DNA of 64,000 nucleotides from NCBI GenBank assembly GCA_018402665.1, contig JAGYIN010000001.1, positions 186,001-250,000 of the forward strand. Reading direction: 5' to 3'. The stretch comes from Schleiferiaceae bacterium. Lineage in GTDB: Bacteria > Bacteroidota > Bacteroidia > Flavobacteriales > Schleiferiaceae. Below the pieces are notes generated by a model. The model searched no databases and was not told the origin of the DNA. It saw nothing but the letters and a program-made list of their open reading frames with translations. A program made the translations under genes and the position numbers. Positions 7,917 to 16,027 of the stretch are shown piece after piece. The stretch's first letter is position 1. Each line of letters starts with the position of its first letter.

Positions 7917-8741
7917 ATTTGATGGAACGCTTGCTGCCTTTGCCTTAAGCAGCGCTTCCTTCTTCCACTTTTTCTGCTCCGATTTATCGCCACGCTTCTT
8001 GTACGTACGGGCCAATTCATAGGCCTTACGAACCTCATAGAGTTTAAATTCCTTCTCACTGATGTGACCGAGCTCTTTAGCCTTAGCCACTGCACGCATC
8101 ACCTTATCCACATGCCCTTCGGCATCTGACGTCATACCGAAATCCAATCTGTATTTGGTCGTGCAATGCGGAATCTTCTCAGGCAGAATACCCTGGGCAA
8201 ACAATGCTAAATACGCTCCAACATCTTCTTGCATATCCCGATCTTCTTCCCATCTAAACGTTGTATCCGATCGCATAATTACCGTACTCGGTACAATAGG
8301 ATTCGTGGCTAAAAAATCTTCTACACTTCGGATCTTCGGACAAGCGCGCATGCGCATTCCTGCGCCTTCAATTCCCGGACTCCATTCGAAAATGGGTGTG
8401 TAAAACCACTGCGTCTCTGGACTGCGCATTAAATAATCCAGTCCATGGGCCAATTTATTCGAACCCCAAACATCATCCGCATCTAAAAATGCCCACGCAT
8501 CTCCTTTCGCCGCGCGCATGCCCGCATTTCTTGCTGCACCCAATCCTGCATTTGCCTGATCCACACAAACCAAAGGCAATCGGTCCAAAAATGACTGGAT
8601 CACCGCCGCCGTTTCATCCGTCGAGCCGTCGTTTACTACCACTACTTCAAAGGGTTGCACGTGCTGCTGCTCCACGGAACACAGGGCCTCACCTAGCGTC
8701 GCCGCTGCATTATATGCCGGTATGATCACAGATAACTTCAT
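7887..8741 (-). CDS. family 2 glycosyltransferase
   Basis: 284 aa from the ATG at 8741. GT-A fold of family GT2: N-terminal MKLSVIIPAYNAAATLGEAL, nucleotide-binding VVVNDGSTDET (~35-45), and the metal-binding DXD as FLDADDVW (~87-94). The C-terminal 60 residues are Lys/Glu rich. Its ATG overlaps the stop of the sulfotransferase/glycosyltransferase fusion (TGATG), so the two are surely one operon and may act on the same surface glycan. The 3' end overlaps the convergent beta-barrel gene by 30 bases with no hairpin terminator between them. Sugar and acceptor unknown. Confidence 0.9.
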   Translation of the reverse strand: MKLSVIIPAYNAAATLGEALCSVEQQHVQPFEVVVVNDGSTDETAAVIQSFLDRLPLVCVDQANAGLGAARNAGMRAAKGDAWAFLDADDVWGSNKLAHGLDYLMRSPETQWFYTPIFEWSPGIEGAGMRMRACPKIRSVEDFLATNPIVPSTVIMRSDTTFRWEEDRDMQEDVGAYLALFAQGILPEKIPHCTTKYRLDFGMTSDAEGHVDKVMRAVAKAKELGHISEKEFKLYEVRKAYELARTYKKRGDKSEQKKWKKEALLKAKAASVPSNLFWRLRWLI

Positions 8742-10516
8742 CAATACGGGAAAAATGTTCTTGGAAATAATCGAGCAGCCAATTTCTTTACCGGCTCCTT
8801 CAAACCCACCGCCTTCACTACGCCACCGGTCGATTTAATCAATGCACTTTTCACTAAATAAATCAGCAATCCGCTACGGTACCTTCTAAAAACCCGAAAC
8901 AAACGCCCGTTATTTCGCAACACCTCCCAGCTCCATTTCATACTAAACACATTACCTGCCCACCACATGGCAACTTGCGCACGGGCAGACTGCAAGGTTT
9001 GCTGATCCGTCCAACCTTCACGTTCAAAGATGTTGTACATCGCTAAAATCTCATCAAAGGCCGTATAACTGGCAATAGCTCTGGAACGCTGCGTACGTTC
9101 GTGAAAACGAAAATAATTTCTAGCCGTTGCAAAAAACTGTAACTCACCGTGCTGCAACAACCGCGCATAAAACAACCAGTCTCCGTTCAAGCGCCAACTC
9201 GTCTCAGGGGCACCCACCTGATCAAAAACCGATTTCCGAAACAAAACTCCGCTCGCGTTAGGTACTGTATTTGAAAAAATTATACTTCGCGCAACCTCTA
9301 CCTTGCCATCCACCTTAAAGTCCGATTTCCAGCGCGAAGCATCGCCAAATATAAATCCATAATCCTCCTTAAAATCGCGTAAAAACGCACCTTCCTCGTC
9401 CACCAAATGACTGTGACTGTAGGCCATAACCGCTTTTTCGTTACGCTCAAGGGCATCCACATGCAATGCCAACATATCCAGTGCACACGCATCATCGCTT
9501 TCAGCAATCCATAAATATTTCCCTTTTGCCCACGCGGAACCCCGAGCCCATTGTGCAAACGGGCTTCCTGAATTCTTTTCGTTAAACAACACCTCCAAGC
9601 GATCGTCCTTTGCAGCCCATTTTTCCAGTACACTTCGACTCTCATCGGGTGAACAGTCGTCCATGAGCAGCACTTCAATGTTTTGATAGGTTTGATTCAC
9701 TATGGTGGAGATGCGCTCGTCTAAATAGTCAGCATGGTTATAATTCGGCACAATCACACTCACCAACGGCCCGTCTGTGGGCAACACATACGTTGACTTT
9801 TTTTGCACTGATTCTTCCGCTTGTTTTTTACCACGCCGAGTAAACCCTGTCATTTGACCTGGCTTGACATTTGCAAACTGGTACAAACCAAACCACGTCT
9901 TGCGTTGAATAGCTTCATCGCTGCTGGTTAAATCTTCATAATGCACCGCGCGGTAATCGACACCATAGCGTTTAAGTAGCTTCGATGCGTTCGAAGTATA
10001 GGCACGAGCCAATTCTAAAGCGCCCTCAGCACCCAATGCACTTTGCGCTTCGTAAGAAAGCGACTGGCGACGAAGCAGCGAATCCACAACGGCCGCTTCA
10101 TCACGCAATACCCAAATCACCTTAGCATTAGGAAAACGCTCCAACCACCAGGCCAAAGTCAGACTCAAACGCGGGTCTTTAACTAGCCAAGGCCCCGCAT
10201 AATGCATCCATTGACGCAGCGAACTGCCCGTTGAAATCTTCAGATGCGCAGCATATAGATCTCGCGCTTTCAGCGCACTCATGCCCGATTGAACAGCGTC
10301 TTCTAATGCGTCCTCTGCTGGAACGTTCCACCAATTCCCGTTCGCTTCTTCGAGCAAACGTTCGTTAATATCAATCGCATAGAGGGGCTCAGCATTATGA
10401 TCACATATGGCACCAGGATATACCCCAGCAGCGGCCAGCGCTTGCGCCACCATGGTCGTTCCACTGCGGTGCATGCCTAGAATAAAAACGGGTGCCTGTA
10501 TTTTGGTTTTTAACAC
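8741..10516 (-). CDS. sulfotransferase-glycosyltransferase (GT2) fusion
   Basis: 591 aa, start GTG at 10516. Residues ~8-215 form a sulfotransferase domain: P-loop GMHRSGTT (14-21) for the PAPS 5'-phosphosulfate, and a KDPRLSLTLAWW...WVLRD region that fits the 3'-phosphate side. Residues ~249-480 form a GT2 domain beginning PLVSVIVPNYNHADYL, with DDCSPDESRSVL and a metal site IAESDD (Glu-Ser-Asp-Asp rather than a strict DXD). The C-terminal ~90 residues are basic with hydrophobic stretches and may sit on the membrane. The gene overlaps the next glycosyltransferase by one base and is divergent from another sulfotransferase 14 bases away. Likely builds and sulfates a cell-surface or exopolysaccharide (inference). 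Confidence 0.88.
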   Translation of the reverse strand: MLKTKIQAPVFILGMHRSGTTMVAQALAAAGVYPGAICDHNAEPLYAIDINERLLEEANGNWWNVPAEDALEDAVQSGMSALKARDLYAAHLKISTGSSLRQWMHYAGPWLVKDPRLSLTLAWWLERFPNAKVIWVLRDEAAVVDSLLRRQSLSYEAQSALGAEGALELARAYTSNASKLLKRYGVDYRAVHYEDLTSSDEAIQRKTWFGLYQFANVKPGQMTGFTRRGKKQAEESVQKKSTYVLPTDGPLVSVIVPNYNHADYLDERISTIVNQTYQNIEVLLMDDCSPDESRSVLEKWAAKDDRLEVLFNEKNSGSPFAQWARGSAWAKGKYLWIAESDDACALDMLALHVDALERNEKAVMAYSHSHLVDEEGAFLRDFKEDYGFIFGDASRWKSDFKVDGKVEVARSIIFSNTVPNASGVLFRKSVFDQVGAPETSWRLNGDWLFYARLLQHGELQFFATARNYFRFHERTQRSRAIASYTAFDEILAMYNIFEREGWTDQQTLQSARAQVAMWWAGNVFSMKWSWEVLRNNGRLFRVFRRYRSGLLIYLVKSALIKSTGGVVKAVGLKEPVKKLAARLFPRTFFPY

Positions 10517-10530
10517 GTATTTTCGAGCCT

Positions 10531-11283
10531 ATGTCTAAGTCAAAGAAACTCGTTTTTATTCACATCCCAAAAACCGCAGGGACTTCCTTGCGACTTTTAT
10601 TGGAATCCAATTACACTGAAGCCGAAAGAGCCGCTATTTATTCGCACCAAGATTTAGACGAAAACCTTGCAAAAGTCCTGGCTGACCCGAAAATCAAATG
10701 CATCTACGGTCATTTTCCATTGCGCCCGGTCATTATCAATTCCGATGCAACCGTAGTCACTTTGCTTCGTGAGCCCATCGCAAGAAGTATTAGCCATTAC
10801 AATCATTACAGCAAACGCATGAATGAAAAGCATGCGCAGCTCATGGAAGGTATCGATTCGCCGGAAGACTTTACTAAATTGGTCCAAAGCAACAACCGAC
10901 AAACTGCTTTTTTAAGCGGCTACCTCAACCAAAAAGAATTTTTGAAAGATTCTGAGGTACTCCATAAGGCCTTAGCCAATTTTGACCGACTCGACGCCGT
11001 TGGCTTCACAGAGCATTACAGCGCTTCCATTGCCTACTTTGGCGAAGTGTTGGGCTGGAAGAACACGCAAGCAGAACATCATAATAAAGGCGGAAGCAAA
11101 CCCGTTAGCAACCGCGAGATTTGGGCATCGATGAATGCATACGACCTTCCGCTTTACGCAAAAGCCATCGAACGCTTCGCGCCAACGCTTGAGGCATATA
11201 AAAGAAGGAAACCACGAATACCTCGCGACCCTTTACCAAAAAGATTAGTGAATTATTTGCGCGCCCTCAGCTCGAAGTTCTGA
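10531..11283 (+). CDS. sulfotransferase family 2-type protein
   Basis: 250 aa from the ATG at 10531 ([19 protein letters not shown]). HIPKTAGTS is the classic 5'-phosphosulfate loop of the carbohydrate/heparan-type sulfotransferase family 2, and [16 protein letters not shown] (~79-94) is the 3'-phosphate-binding segment with the conserved Arg and Ser. An in-frame GTG at 10492 would lie inside the divergent gene and is unlikely. It carries sulfate from PAPS to a glycan hydroxyl. A TATTTTCG near-match to the -7 box lies at 10518-10525. Its last 31 bases overlap the convergent lptB. Confidence 0.88.
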   Translation: MSKSKKLVFIHIPKTAGTSLRLLLESNYTEAERAAIYSHQDLDENLAKVLADPKIKCIYGHFPLRPVIINSDATVVTLLREPIARSISHYNHYSKRMNEKHAQLMEGIDSPEDFTKLVQSNNRQTAFLSGYLNQKEFLKDSEVLHKALANFDRLDAVGFTEHYSASIAYFGEVLGWKNTQAEHHNKGGSKPVSNREIWASMNAYDLPLYAKAIERFAPTLEAYKRRKPRIPRDPLPKRLVNYLRALSSKF

Positions 11284-11984
11284 CCCAGATAAACGCGACG
11301 TACCTGCTCATCCGCAGCCAATTCTTCTGCCGTTCCGCTTTTGAGAATTTTACCTTCAAACATGAGGTAGGTGCGGTCCGTGATGGCCAAAGTTTCTTGT
11401 ACGTTGTGATCCGTAATTAAGATTCCTATATTTTTCTTTTTAAGACCGGCCACAATACTTTGAATGTCCTCGACTGCGATAGGATCTACTCCCGCAAAAG
11501 GCTCATCCAACAATATAAATTTCGGCTTTGTAGCTAGCGCTCGAGCAATTTCCGTTCTTCGGCGTTCTCCCCCACTCAATAAGTCGCCACGCGTGGATCG
11601 AATACGTGTTAATCCAAACTCCTTTAGCAATTCCTCTAAGCGAGCGGCTTGTTCCGTCTTCGAAAGCTTTGTCATTTCTAGCACGCCCTTAATGTTGTCC
11701 TCAACACTCAGCTTACGAAAAACTGAAGCCTCCTGCGCCAAATAACCTATTCCGAGCTGCGCACGCTTAAACATGGGCATTTTCTCAATGGACTGTCCAT
11801 CGAGCAAAACCTCACCGCTGTAGGGACGAATCAGGCCTACCACGGTATAGAAACTAGTCGTTTTACCCGCCCCATTAGGTCCTAATAAACCTACAATTTC
11901 GCCTTGATTCACCTCAAAACTCACATCGTTCACAACGGTTCGTGAACGGTATTTCTTAACGATATTTTTTGCTTCTAATTTCAA
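11253..11984 (-). CDS. lptB: LPS export ABC transporter ATP-binding protein
   Basis: 243 aa ABC ATPase. Walker [12 protein letters not shown] (35-45), Q-loop near [13 protein letters not shown], signature [16 protein letters not shown] (~136-151), Walker [14 protein letters not shown], and H-loop [12 protein letters not shown]. The sequence pattern ([32 protein letters not shown]) is that of LptB, the cytoplasmic ATPase that powers LPS transport with LptFG. The start appears to be TTG at 11984, overlapping the tatC stop by four bases (TTGA), so it is translationally coupled to tatC. The 3' end overlaps the sulfotransferase gene by 31 bases. Confidence 0.92.
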   Translation of the reverse strand: MKLEAKNIVKKYRSRTVVNDVSFEVNQGEIVGLLGPNGAGKTTSFYTVVGLIRPYSGEVLLDGQSIEKMPMFKRAQLGIGYLAQEASVFRKLSVEDNIKGVLEMTKLSKTEQAARLEELLKEFGLTRIRSTRGDLLSGGERRRTEIARALATKPKFILLDEPFAGVDPIAVEDIQSIVAGLKKKNIGILITDHNVQETLAITDRTYLMFEGKILKSGTAEELAADEQVRRVYLGQNFELRARK

Positions 11985-12793
11985 GAGCGCGCGGCTTTTC
12001 TTTTAACAATACGTCTACTCACCAGAATGCTTATTTGATATAAGACCAATACAGGAAGTGTGACTAGGATTTGAGAGGCGAGATCAGGTGGTGTTATGAT
12101 CGCACTCAATAGCAATATACCAACGATAGCGTGACGGCGATATTGTTTAAGCAAATCAGGAGTTACAAGACCCAACTTACTGAAGAAATAGACCACGATG
12201 GGCAATTGAAATAACAACCCAGTGGCCAACGTAATAGAACTCACCATGCTGATGTAGGAGGTTAGATCGATTCGATTCACCACTTCCGCACTTACCGTAT
12301 AGGTACCAAGGAATTGGATACTTAAAGGAACGATCACGTAATAACCGAACAAAACCCCTAGCAAGAACAACACCGTTGTAAAGAAGATGACTCCTTTACT
12401 GCTTTTACGCTCTGCTTCGTGAAGACCCGGTTTAACAAATCGCCAAATTTCCCAGAACACATAGGGAAATGCAACGATAGCCCCCGCGACGAGCGATACC
12501 CATAAATGCATCTGAAACTGCCCACTCATGCGCATGTTTAAAAGTTCAAATGGAACCTCATCAAAACAGAACACATCACCACCGACGAAGCTCGATAACC
12601 AGCAAAAAAAGCGATAGGTAAGGAAATCCGGTTGCTTGGGGCCGAAGATCAATTGGTCAAACACGATGGACCGATTCATAAACGCTACCACGGAAAATAG
12701 CATGATAGCTACTGCACTGCGCATTAAATGCCACCGGAGCTCCCCAAGGTGCTCAAGAAAACTCATGGAATTTTTTGTATTCGCAGTGTTCAT
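11981..12793 (-). CDS. tatC: Sec-independent protein translocase TatC
   Basis: About 270 aa from the ATG at 12793; a TTG at 12805 or an ATG at 12766 ([14 protein letters not shown]) are alternatives. The [16 protein letters not shown] opening is the TatC signature for twin-arginine signal binding, followed by six predicted membrane helices and the conserved [12 protein letters not shown] loop (~130). TatC is the receptor core of the twin-arginine export system in the cytoplasmic membrane. No tatA or tatB is seen here. It overlaps lptB downstream. Confidence 0.95.
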   Translation of the reverse strand: MNTANTKNSMSFLEHLGELRWHLMRSAVAIMLFSVVAFMNRSIVFDQLIFGPKQPDFLTYRFFCWLSSFVGGDVFCFDEVPFELLNMRMSGQFQMHLWVSLVAGAIVAFPYVFWEIWRFVKPGLHEAERKSSKGVIFFTTVLFLLGVLFGYYVIVPLSIQFLGTYTVSAEVVNRIDLTSYISMVSSITLATGLLFQLPIVVYFFSKLGLVTPDLLKQYRRHAIVGILLLSAIITPPDLASQILVTLPVLVLYQISILVSRRIVKRKAARS

Positions 12794-12891
12794 AGAATCT
12801 TTCAAAGGTCAAAAATCCGAAAAACAATCTGTAGTACCTTCACAATCCGCTGAAAATTGGCGTATATTAAAAGGGAATAAACCACACGCTT

Positions 12892-15063
12892 ATGTCGGTG
12901 AATTGGGAAGACCATTTAAAGACCTATTTCGGTTTTTCAGGATTTAAAGGAAATCAAAAAGCCATTATAGAAAGTATCGCTGCCGGCAAGGACACTTTTG
13001 TCATCATGCCAACCGGTGGCGGTAAAAGTATGTGCTACCAGCTCCCGGCACTTTCCAGCCCTGGAACCGCGATCGTTGTAAGCCCGCTCATTGCTTTGAT
13101 GAAAAATCAGGTGGATGCTATTCGCGGACACTCTGAGAAGGACAGCATTGCCCACGTGCTGAACAGTTCTTTGACAAAAAAGGAAATGGAACAGGTCCAT
13201 GCCGATCTACGCGCAGGCCTTACTAAACTTCTTTTCGTCGCTCCGGAATCACTCAATAAGACCAGTAATATCGAATTACTGAAAGAAATCGAAATCAGTT
13301 TTTTCGCCATTGACGAAGCGCATTGTATTTCAGAATGGGGACATGATTTCAGGCCGGACTATCGAACCATCAAACAAAGTGTGAAAGAATTGGGCCGCAA
13401 ACCTGTCATCGCACTTACAGCGACGGCTACACCAAAAGTGCAAGCCGACATTATTAAGACGATGGGGATGGAAGAGCCGAACATCTTCCTTTCCAGTTTT
13501 AATCGACCTAACTTGTATTACGAGGTACGGCCGAAACGCGATATCGACCACGACATTATTAAACTCCTCAGTCAGAATATAGGAAAAAGTGCCATTGTCT
13601 ATTGTTTATCCCGCCAAAAAGTAGAAGATCTTGCAGCACAATTACAAATCAATGGCATTAATGCACTGCCCTATCACGCAGGTTTAGAAGGCGCGAAACG
13701 CATCAAGCACCAAGATGCCTTTTTGAACGAAGACTGTGATGTGATTGTTGCAACGATTGCCTTTGGAATGGGCATCGACAAGCCAGACGTTCGTTATGTG
13801 CTGCACTATGATATGCCTAAGAGCTTGGAGAGTTACTATCAAGAGACGGGGCGTGCAGGTCGCGACGGCGGAGAAGGCAAGTGCATCACCTATTTTGATA
13901 TTAAAGATATCGAGCGCTTGCAGAAGTTTTTAAGTAAAAAGCCGGTGAGCGAACAAGAAATAGGTCGCCAGTTGCTCGAAGAAGCTAGCGGATACGCCGA
14001 AGCTGCCACGTGTCGCAGACGTGTACTCTTGCATTACTTTGGAGAGGAGTTTCACGAGGACGATTGTGATAAAATGTGTGACAACTGCCGCCATCCGAGA
14101 GAAAAAGTGGATGCGAGTGCAGAGCTTCTTGATGTGATCGCTTGTGTGAACGAGACGCACGGCAAATTCAAAACGTCCGAAATCATTAACATCCTAAGAG
14201 GAAATAAAACGGCTATTCTGGCTCAAAACGATTCAGAGACCCTGAAAACCTGGGGGATTCAAAAAGATAAAACCGAAAGTCACCTGCGTGCGGTTATTCG
14301 CCAAGGGATCATTCGCCTTTACCTCGAAAAAAACATCGAGACCTACGGGACATTACACGTTACGGAAAAAGGAAATACCGGTAAACTGCCCAAAGCCTTT
14401 AGAGTGCGTAAAGAACTGAACTACCAGCAACTCAACAGTGGTGCTAATGACACGAAGAAAGTGGTAGCAATGGATGATGTACTTTTTGGCGTTTTAAAGG
14501 ACTTGCGTAAAAAAATTGCACAGCAAAAAGGGGTACCGCCTTATGCCGTATTCGCGGAAAACTCTTTGAGTGAAATGGCGACCATCTATCCTTGCAGTCT
14601 GGATGAATTGAAAAACGTTCAAGGTGTAGGTGAGGGAAAGGCAAAAAAATACGGGACTTCTATCGTTGAAGCCATCGCTGCATACGTAGCGAAAAATGAC
14701 ATTGACCGACCACAGGATATGGTTTTCAAAAGTGTTGCAAATAAAAGCGCACTAAAGGTGTACATCATCCAAAGTACGGACCGCAAATTGCCACTCGAAG
14801 ACATTGCAAGCGCAAAAGGACTAAAGATGCAAGATCTTATTGATGAAATGGATCGCATCGTTCAAAGCGGTACGAAAATCAATATCGACTACTACCTTGA
14901 AGACATCATGGATGAAGAAAGTATCGAAGAAGTATTTGAATTCCTTACCGAAGAGTGTGAAAGCGGTTCGATGACCGAACTGCTCGAAGAGTTTGGCGAC
15001 GACTTCGATGAAAATGAATTGCAATTATTGCGACTGAAATTTTTCTCTGATGTCGCCAACTAA
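12892..15063 (+). CDS. recQ: ATP-dependent DNA helicase RecQ
   Basis: 723 aa. Superfamily 2 helicase: Walker A MPTGGGKSMCYQ (39-50), DEAH box with the RecQ aromatic loop (IDEAHCISEWGHDFRPDY, ~137-154), and motif VI QETGRAGRDG. The RQC zinc site has Cys residues in CRRRVLLHYFGE and CDKMCDNC. A winged-helix part and an HRDC domain (~510-600) follow. A C-terminal extension (~600-723) ends in an acidic stretch (EEVFEFLTEECE), as in other Bacteroidota RecQ proteins. It unwinds 3'-5' in recombination and fork repair. A bidirectional hairpin terminator follows directly at 15069. Confidence 0.96.
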   Translation: MSVNWEDHLKTYFGFSGFKGNQKAIIESIAAGKDTFVIMPTGGGKSMCYQLPALSSPGTAIVVSPLIALMKNQVDAIRGHSEKDSIAHVLNSSLTKKEMEQVHADLRAGLTKLLFVAPESLNKTSNIELLKEIEISFFAIDEAHCISEWGHDFRPDYRTIKQSVKELGRKPVIALTATATPKVQADIIKTMGMEEPNIFLSSFNRPNLYYEVRPKRDIDHDIIKLLSQNIGKSAIVYCLSRQKVEDLAAQLQINGINALPYHAGLEGAKRIKHQDAFLNEDCDVIVATIAFGMGIDKPDVRYVLHYDMPKSLESYYQETGRAGRDGGEGKCITYFDIKDIERLQKFLSKKPVSEQEIGRQLLEEASGYAEAATCRRRVLLHYFGEEFHEDDCDKMCDNCRHPREKVDASAELLDVIACVNETHGKFKTSEIINILRGNKTAILAQNDSETLKTWGIQKDKTESHLRAVIRQGIIRLYLEKNIETYGTLHVTEKGNTGKLPKAFRVRKELNYQQLNSGANDTKKVVAMDDVLFGVLKDLRKKIAQQKGVPPYAVFAENSLSEMATIYPCSLDELKNVQGVGEGKAKKYGTSIVEAIAAYVAKNDIDRPQDMVFKSVANKSALKVYIIQSTDRKLPLEDIASAKGLKMQDLIDEMDRIVQSGTKINIDYYLEDIMDEESIEEVFEFLTEECESGSMTELLEEFGDDFDENELQLLRLKFFSDVAN

Positions 15064-15068
15064 TCATT

Positions 15069-15096
15069 AAAAAAGCCCGCTAATGCGGGCTTTTTT
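15069..15096. terminator. bidirectional terminator between recQ and the convergent small gene
   Basis: Perfect 12-base inverted repeat (AAAAAAGCCCGC / GCGGGCTTTTTT) with a TAAT loop. It ends recQ on the plus strand and the sigma-factor operon on the minus strand. The stop codon of the minus-strand 47-aa gene (15095-15097) falls inside its T run. Confidence 0.9.
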
Positions 15097-15238
15097 AATT
15101 TTGATAAAGAAACTCTAATTCCTCAAGTTGATTTTCTAGCGCAATGCTAGCGGTTGCTTTACTGTAAGTCAGTAAAAACTGGATGGTTTTTTCAGACGCA
15201 TCCACGTCCAGATTTTCGTAAGGTAGTGTTTTGGCCAT
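15095..15238 (-). CDS. small conserved-looking protein downstream of the sigma factor (47 aa)
   Basis: 47 aa from the ATG at 15238 (MAKTLPYENLDVDASEKTIQ...). The body is amphipathic: DASEKTIQFLLTYSKA then an acidic helix with ALENQLEELEFL. Longer in-frame extension back to 15367 would run inside the sigma gene and is unlikely. It lies 70 bases after the sigma-factor gene on the same strand and ends at the recQ terminator. Small helical proteins in this position recur in related genomes as I recall, but no function is known to me; an anti-sigma or accessory role is only a guess. Confidence 0.6.
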   Translation of the reverse strand: MAKTLPYENLDVDASEKTIQFLLTYSKATASIALENQLEELEFLYQN

Positions 15239-15308
15239 AGCGACTCTTTTGAGATTACTATGGAATAACGCAGGTACTCTACCCATTCGTATGGTGTACG
15301 GCAAGAAA

Positions 15309-15893
15309 TTATCCCTCGAGGCTAATATTATGTGCAACCATAAGCTTTTGTATGTTGGTAATGGCATAACGCATACGCCCTAAAGCCGTATTGATACTCA
15401 CATCCGTCTCTTCAGCGATGTCTTTGAAGCTGTACCCGCAGAATATACGAAGCTCAAGAACTTTGCGCTGTTCCTCGGGCAATGCATCAATTAATCGGTG
15501 CAAATCCTCACTAATTTGCGCCTCAATTAAAGCGGCTTCCATGGGCCGGTCAGACGCTCCATAGGTATCAAAAACAGAGTATTCACCGTTTGTGCGTACC
15601 TCTTTCTTTCGAGTCTCACGGCGAAAATGGTCCAGCGTGGTATTGTTCGCTACGCGCAATGCCCACGGTAGGAACTTACCTTTCTCTTCATAGTTGGATT
15701 TACGCAAGGAACGAATGATTTTGATGAACGTCTCTTGAAACAAGTCGTCAGCAATCGTTCTGTCCTGCACTTTACTGTATATCTGGAGAAAGATTCGCTT
15801 CTTATGACGACGAATCAACACTTCCAAGGCAATTTCTTGACCATTACGGTAACACTCCACTAATTCGTGGTCTGCTAGCTTTCCTAAGTTCAT
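15309..15893 (-). CDS. ECF-type RNA polymerase sigma factor
   Basis: 194 aa. Region 2 (~25-95) includes IADDLFQETFIKIIRSL and the -10 recognition stretch LPWALRVANNTTLDHFRRE. Region 4 (~135-185) includes LPEEQRKVLELRIFCGYSFKDIAEETDVSINTALGR (abridged motif), a helix-turn-helix for -35 recognition. There is no region 1 or 3, so it is an extracytoplasmic-function type sigma factor. No anti-sigma gene with a membrane helix is adjacent; only the 47-aa gene follows. It is divergent from uvrA. Target regulon unknown. Confidence 0.93.
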   Translation of the reverse strand: MNLGKLADHELVECYRNGQEIALEVLIRRHKKRIFLQIYSKVQDRTIADDLFQETFIKIIRSLRKSNYEEKGKFLPWALRVANNTTLDHFRRETRKKEVRTNGEYSVFDTYGASDRPMEAALIEAQISEDLHRLIDALPEEQRKVLELRIFCGYSFKDIAEETDVSINTALGRMRYAITNIQKLMVAHNISLEG

Positions 15894-15996
15894 AATAAAG
15901 GATTTAGCGTAATGGTCTACCTATAGGCAAGTGTTTTTATTGATTAATTCTGGTGTGAATATAATTCTAAAGAAACAAAAACTGTTCCAATTCGGT

Positions 15997-16004
15997 TAAA
16001 TTTG
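15997..16004 (+). promoter_or_regulatory. -7 promoter box (TAAATTTG) of uvrA
   Basis: Perfect TAnnTTTG box, 23 bases before the uvrA ATG; predicted leader roughly 18 nt. No clear TTG at the expected spacing. Confidence 0.5.
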
Positions 16005-16027
16005 TTCTTTGCCCTCCACCGTATACT

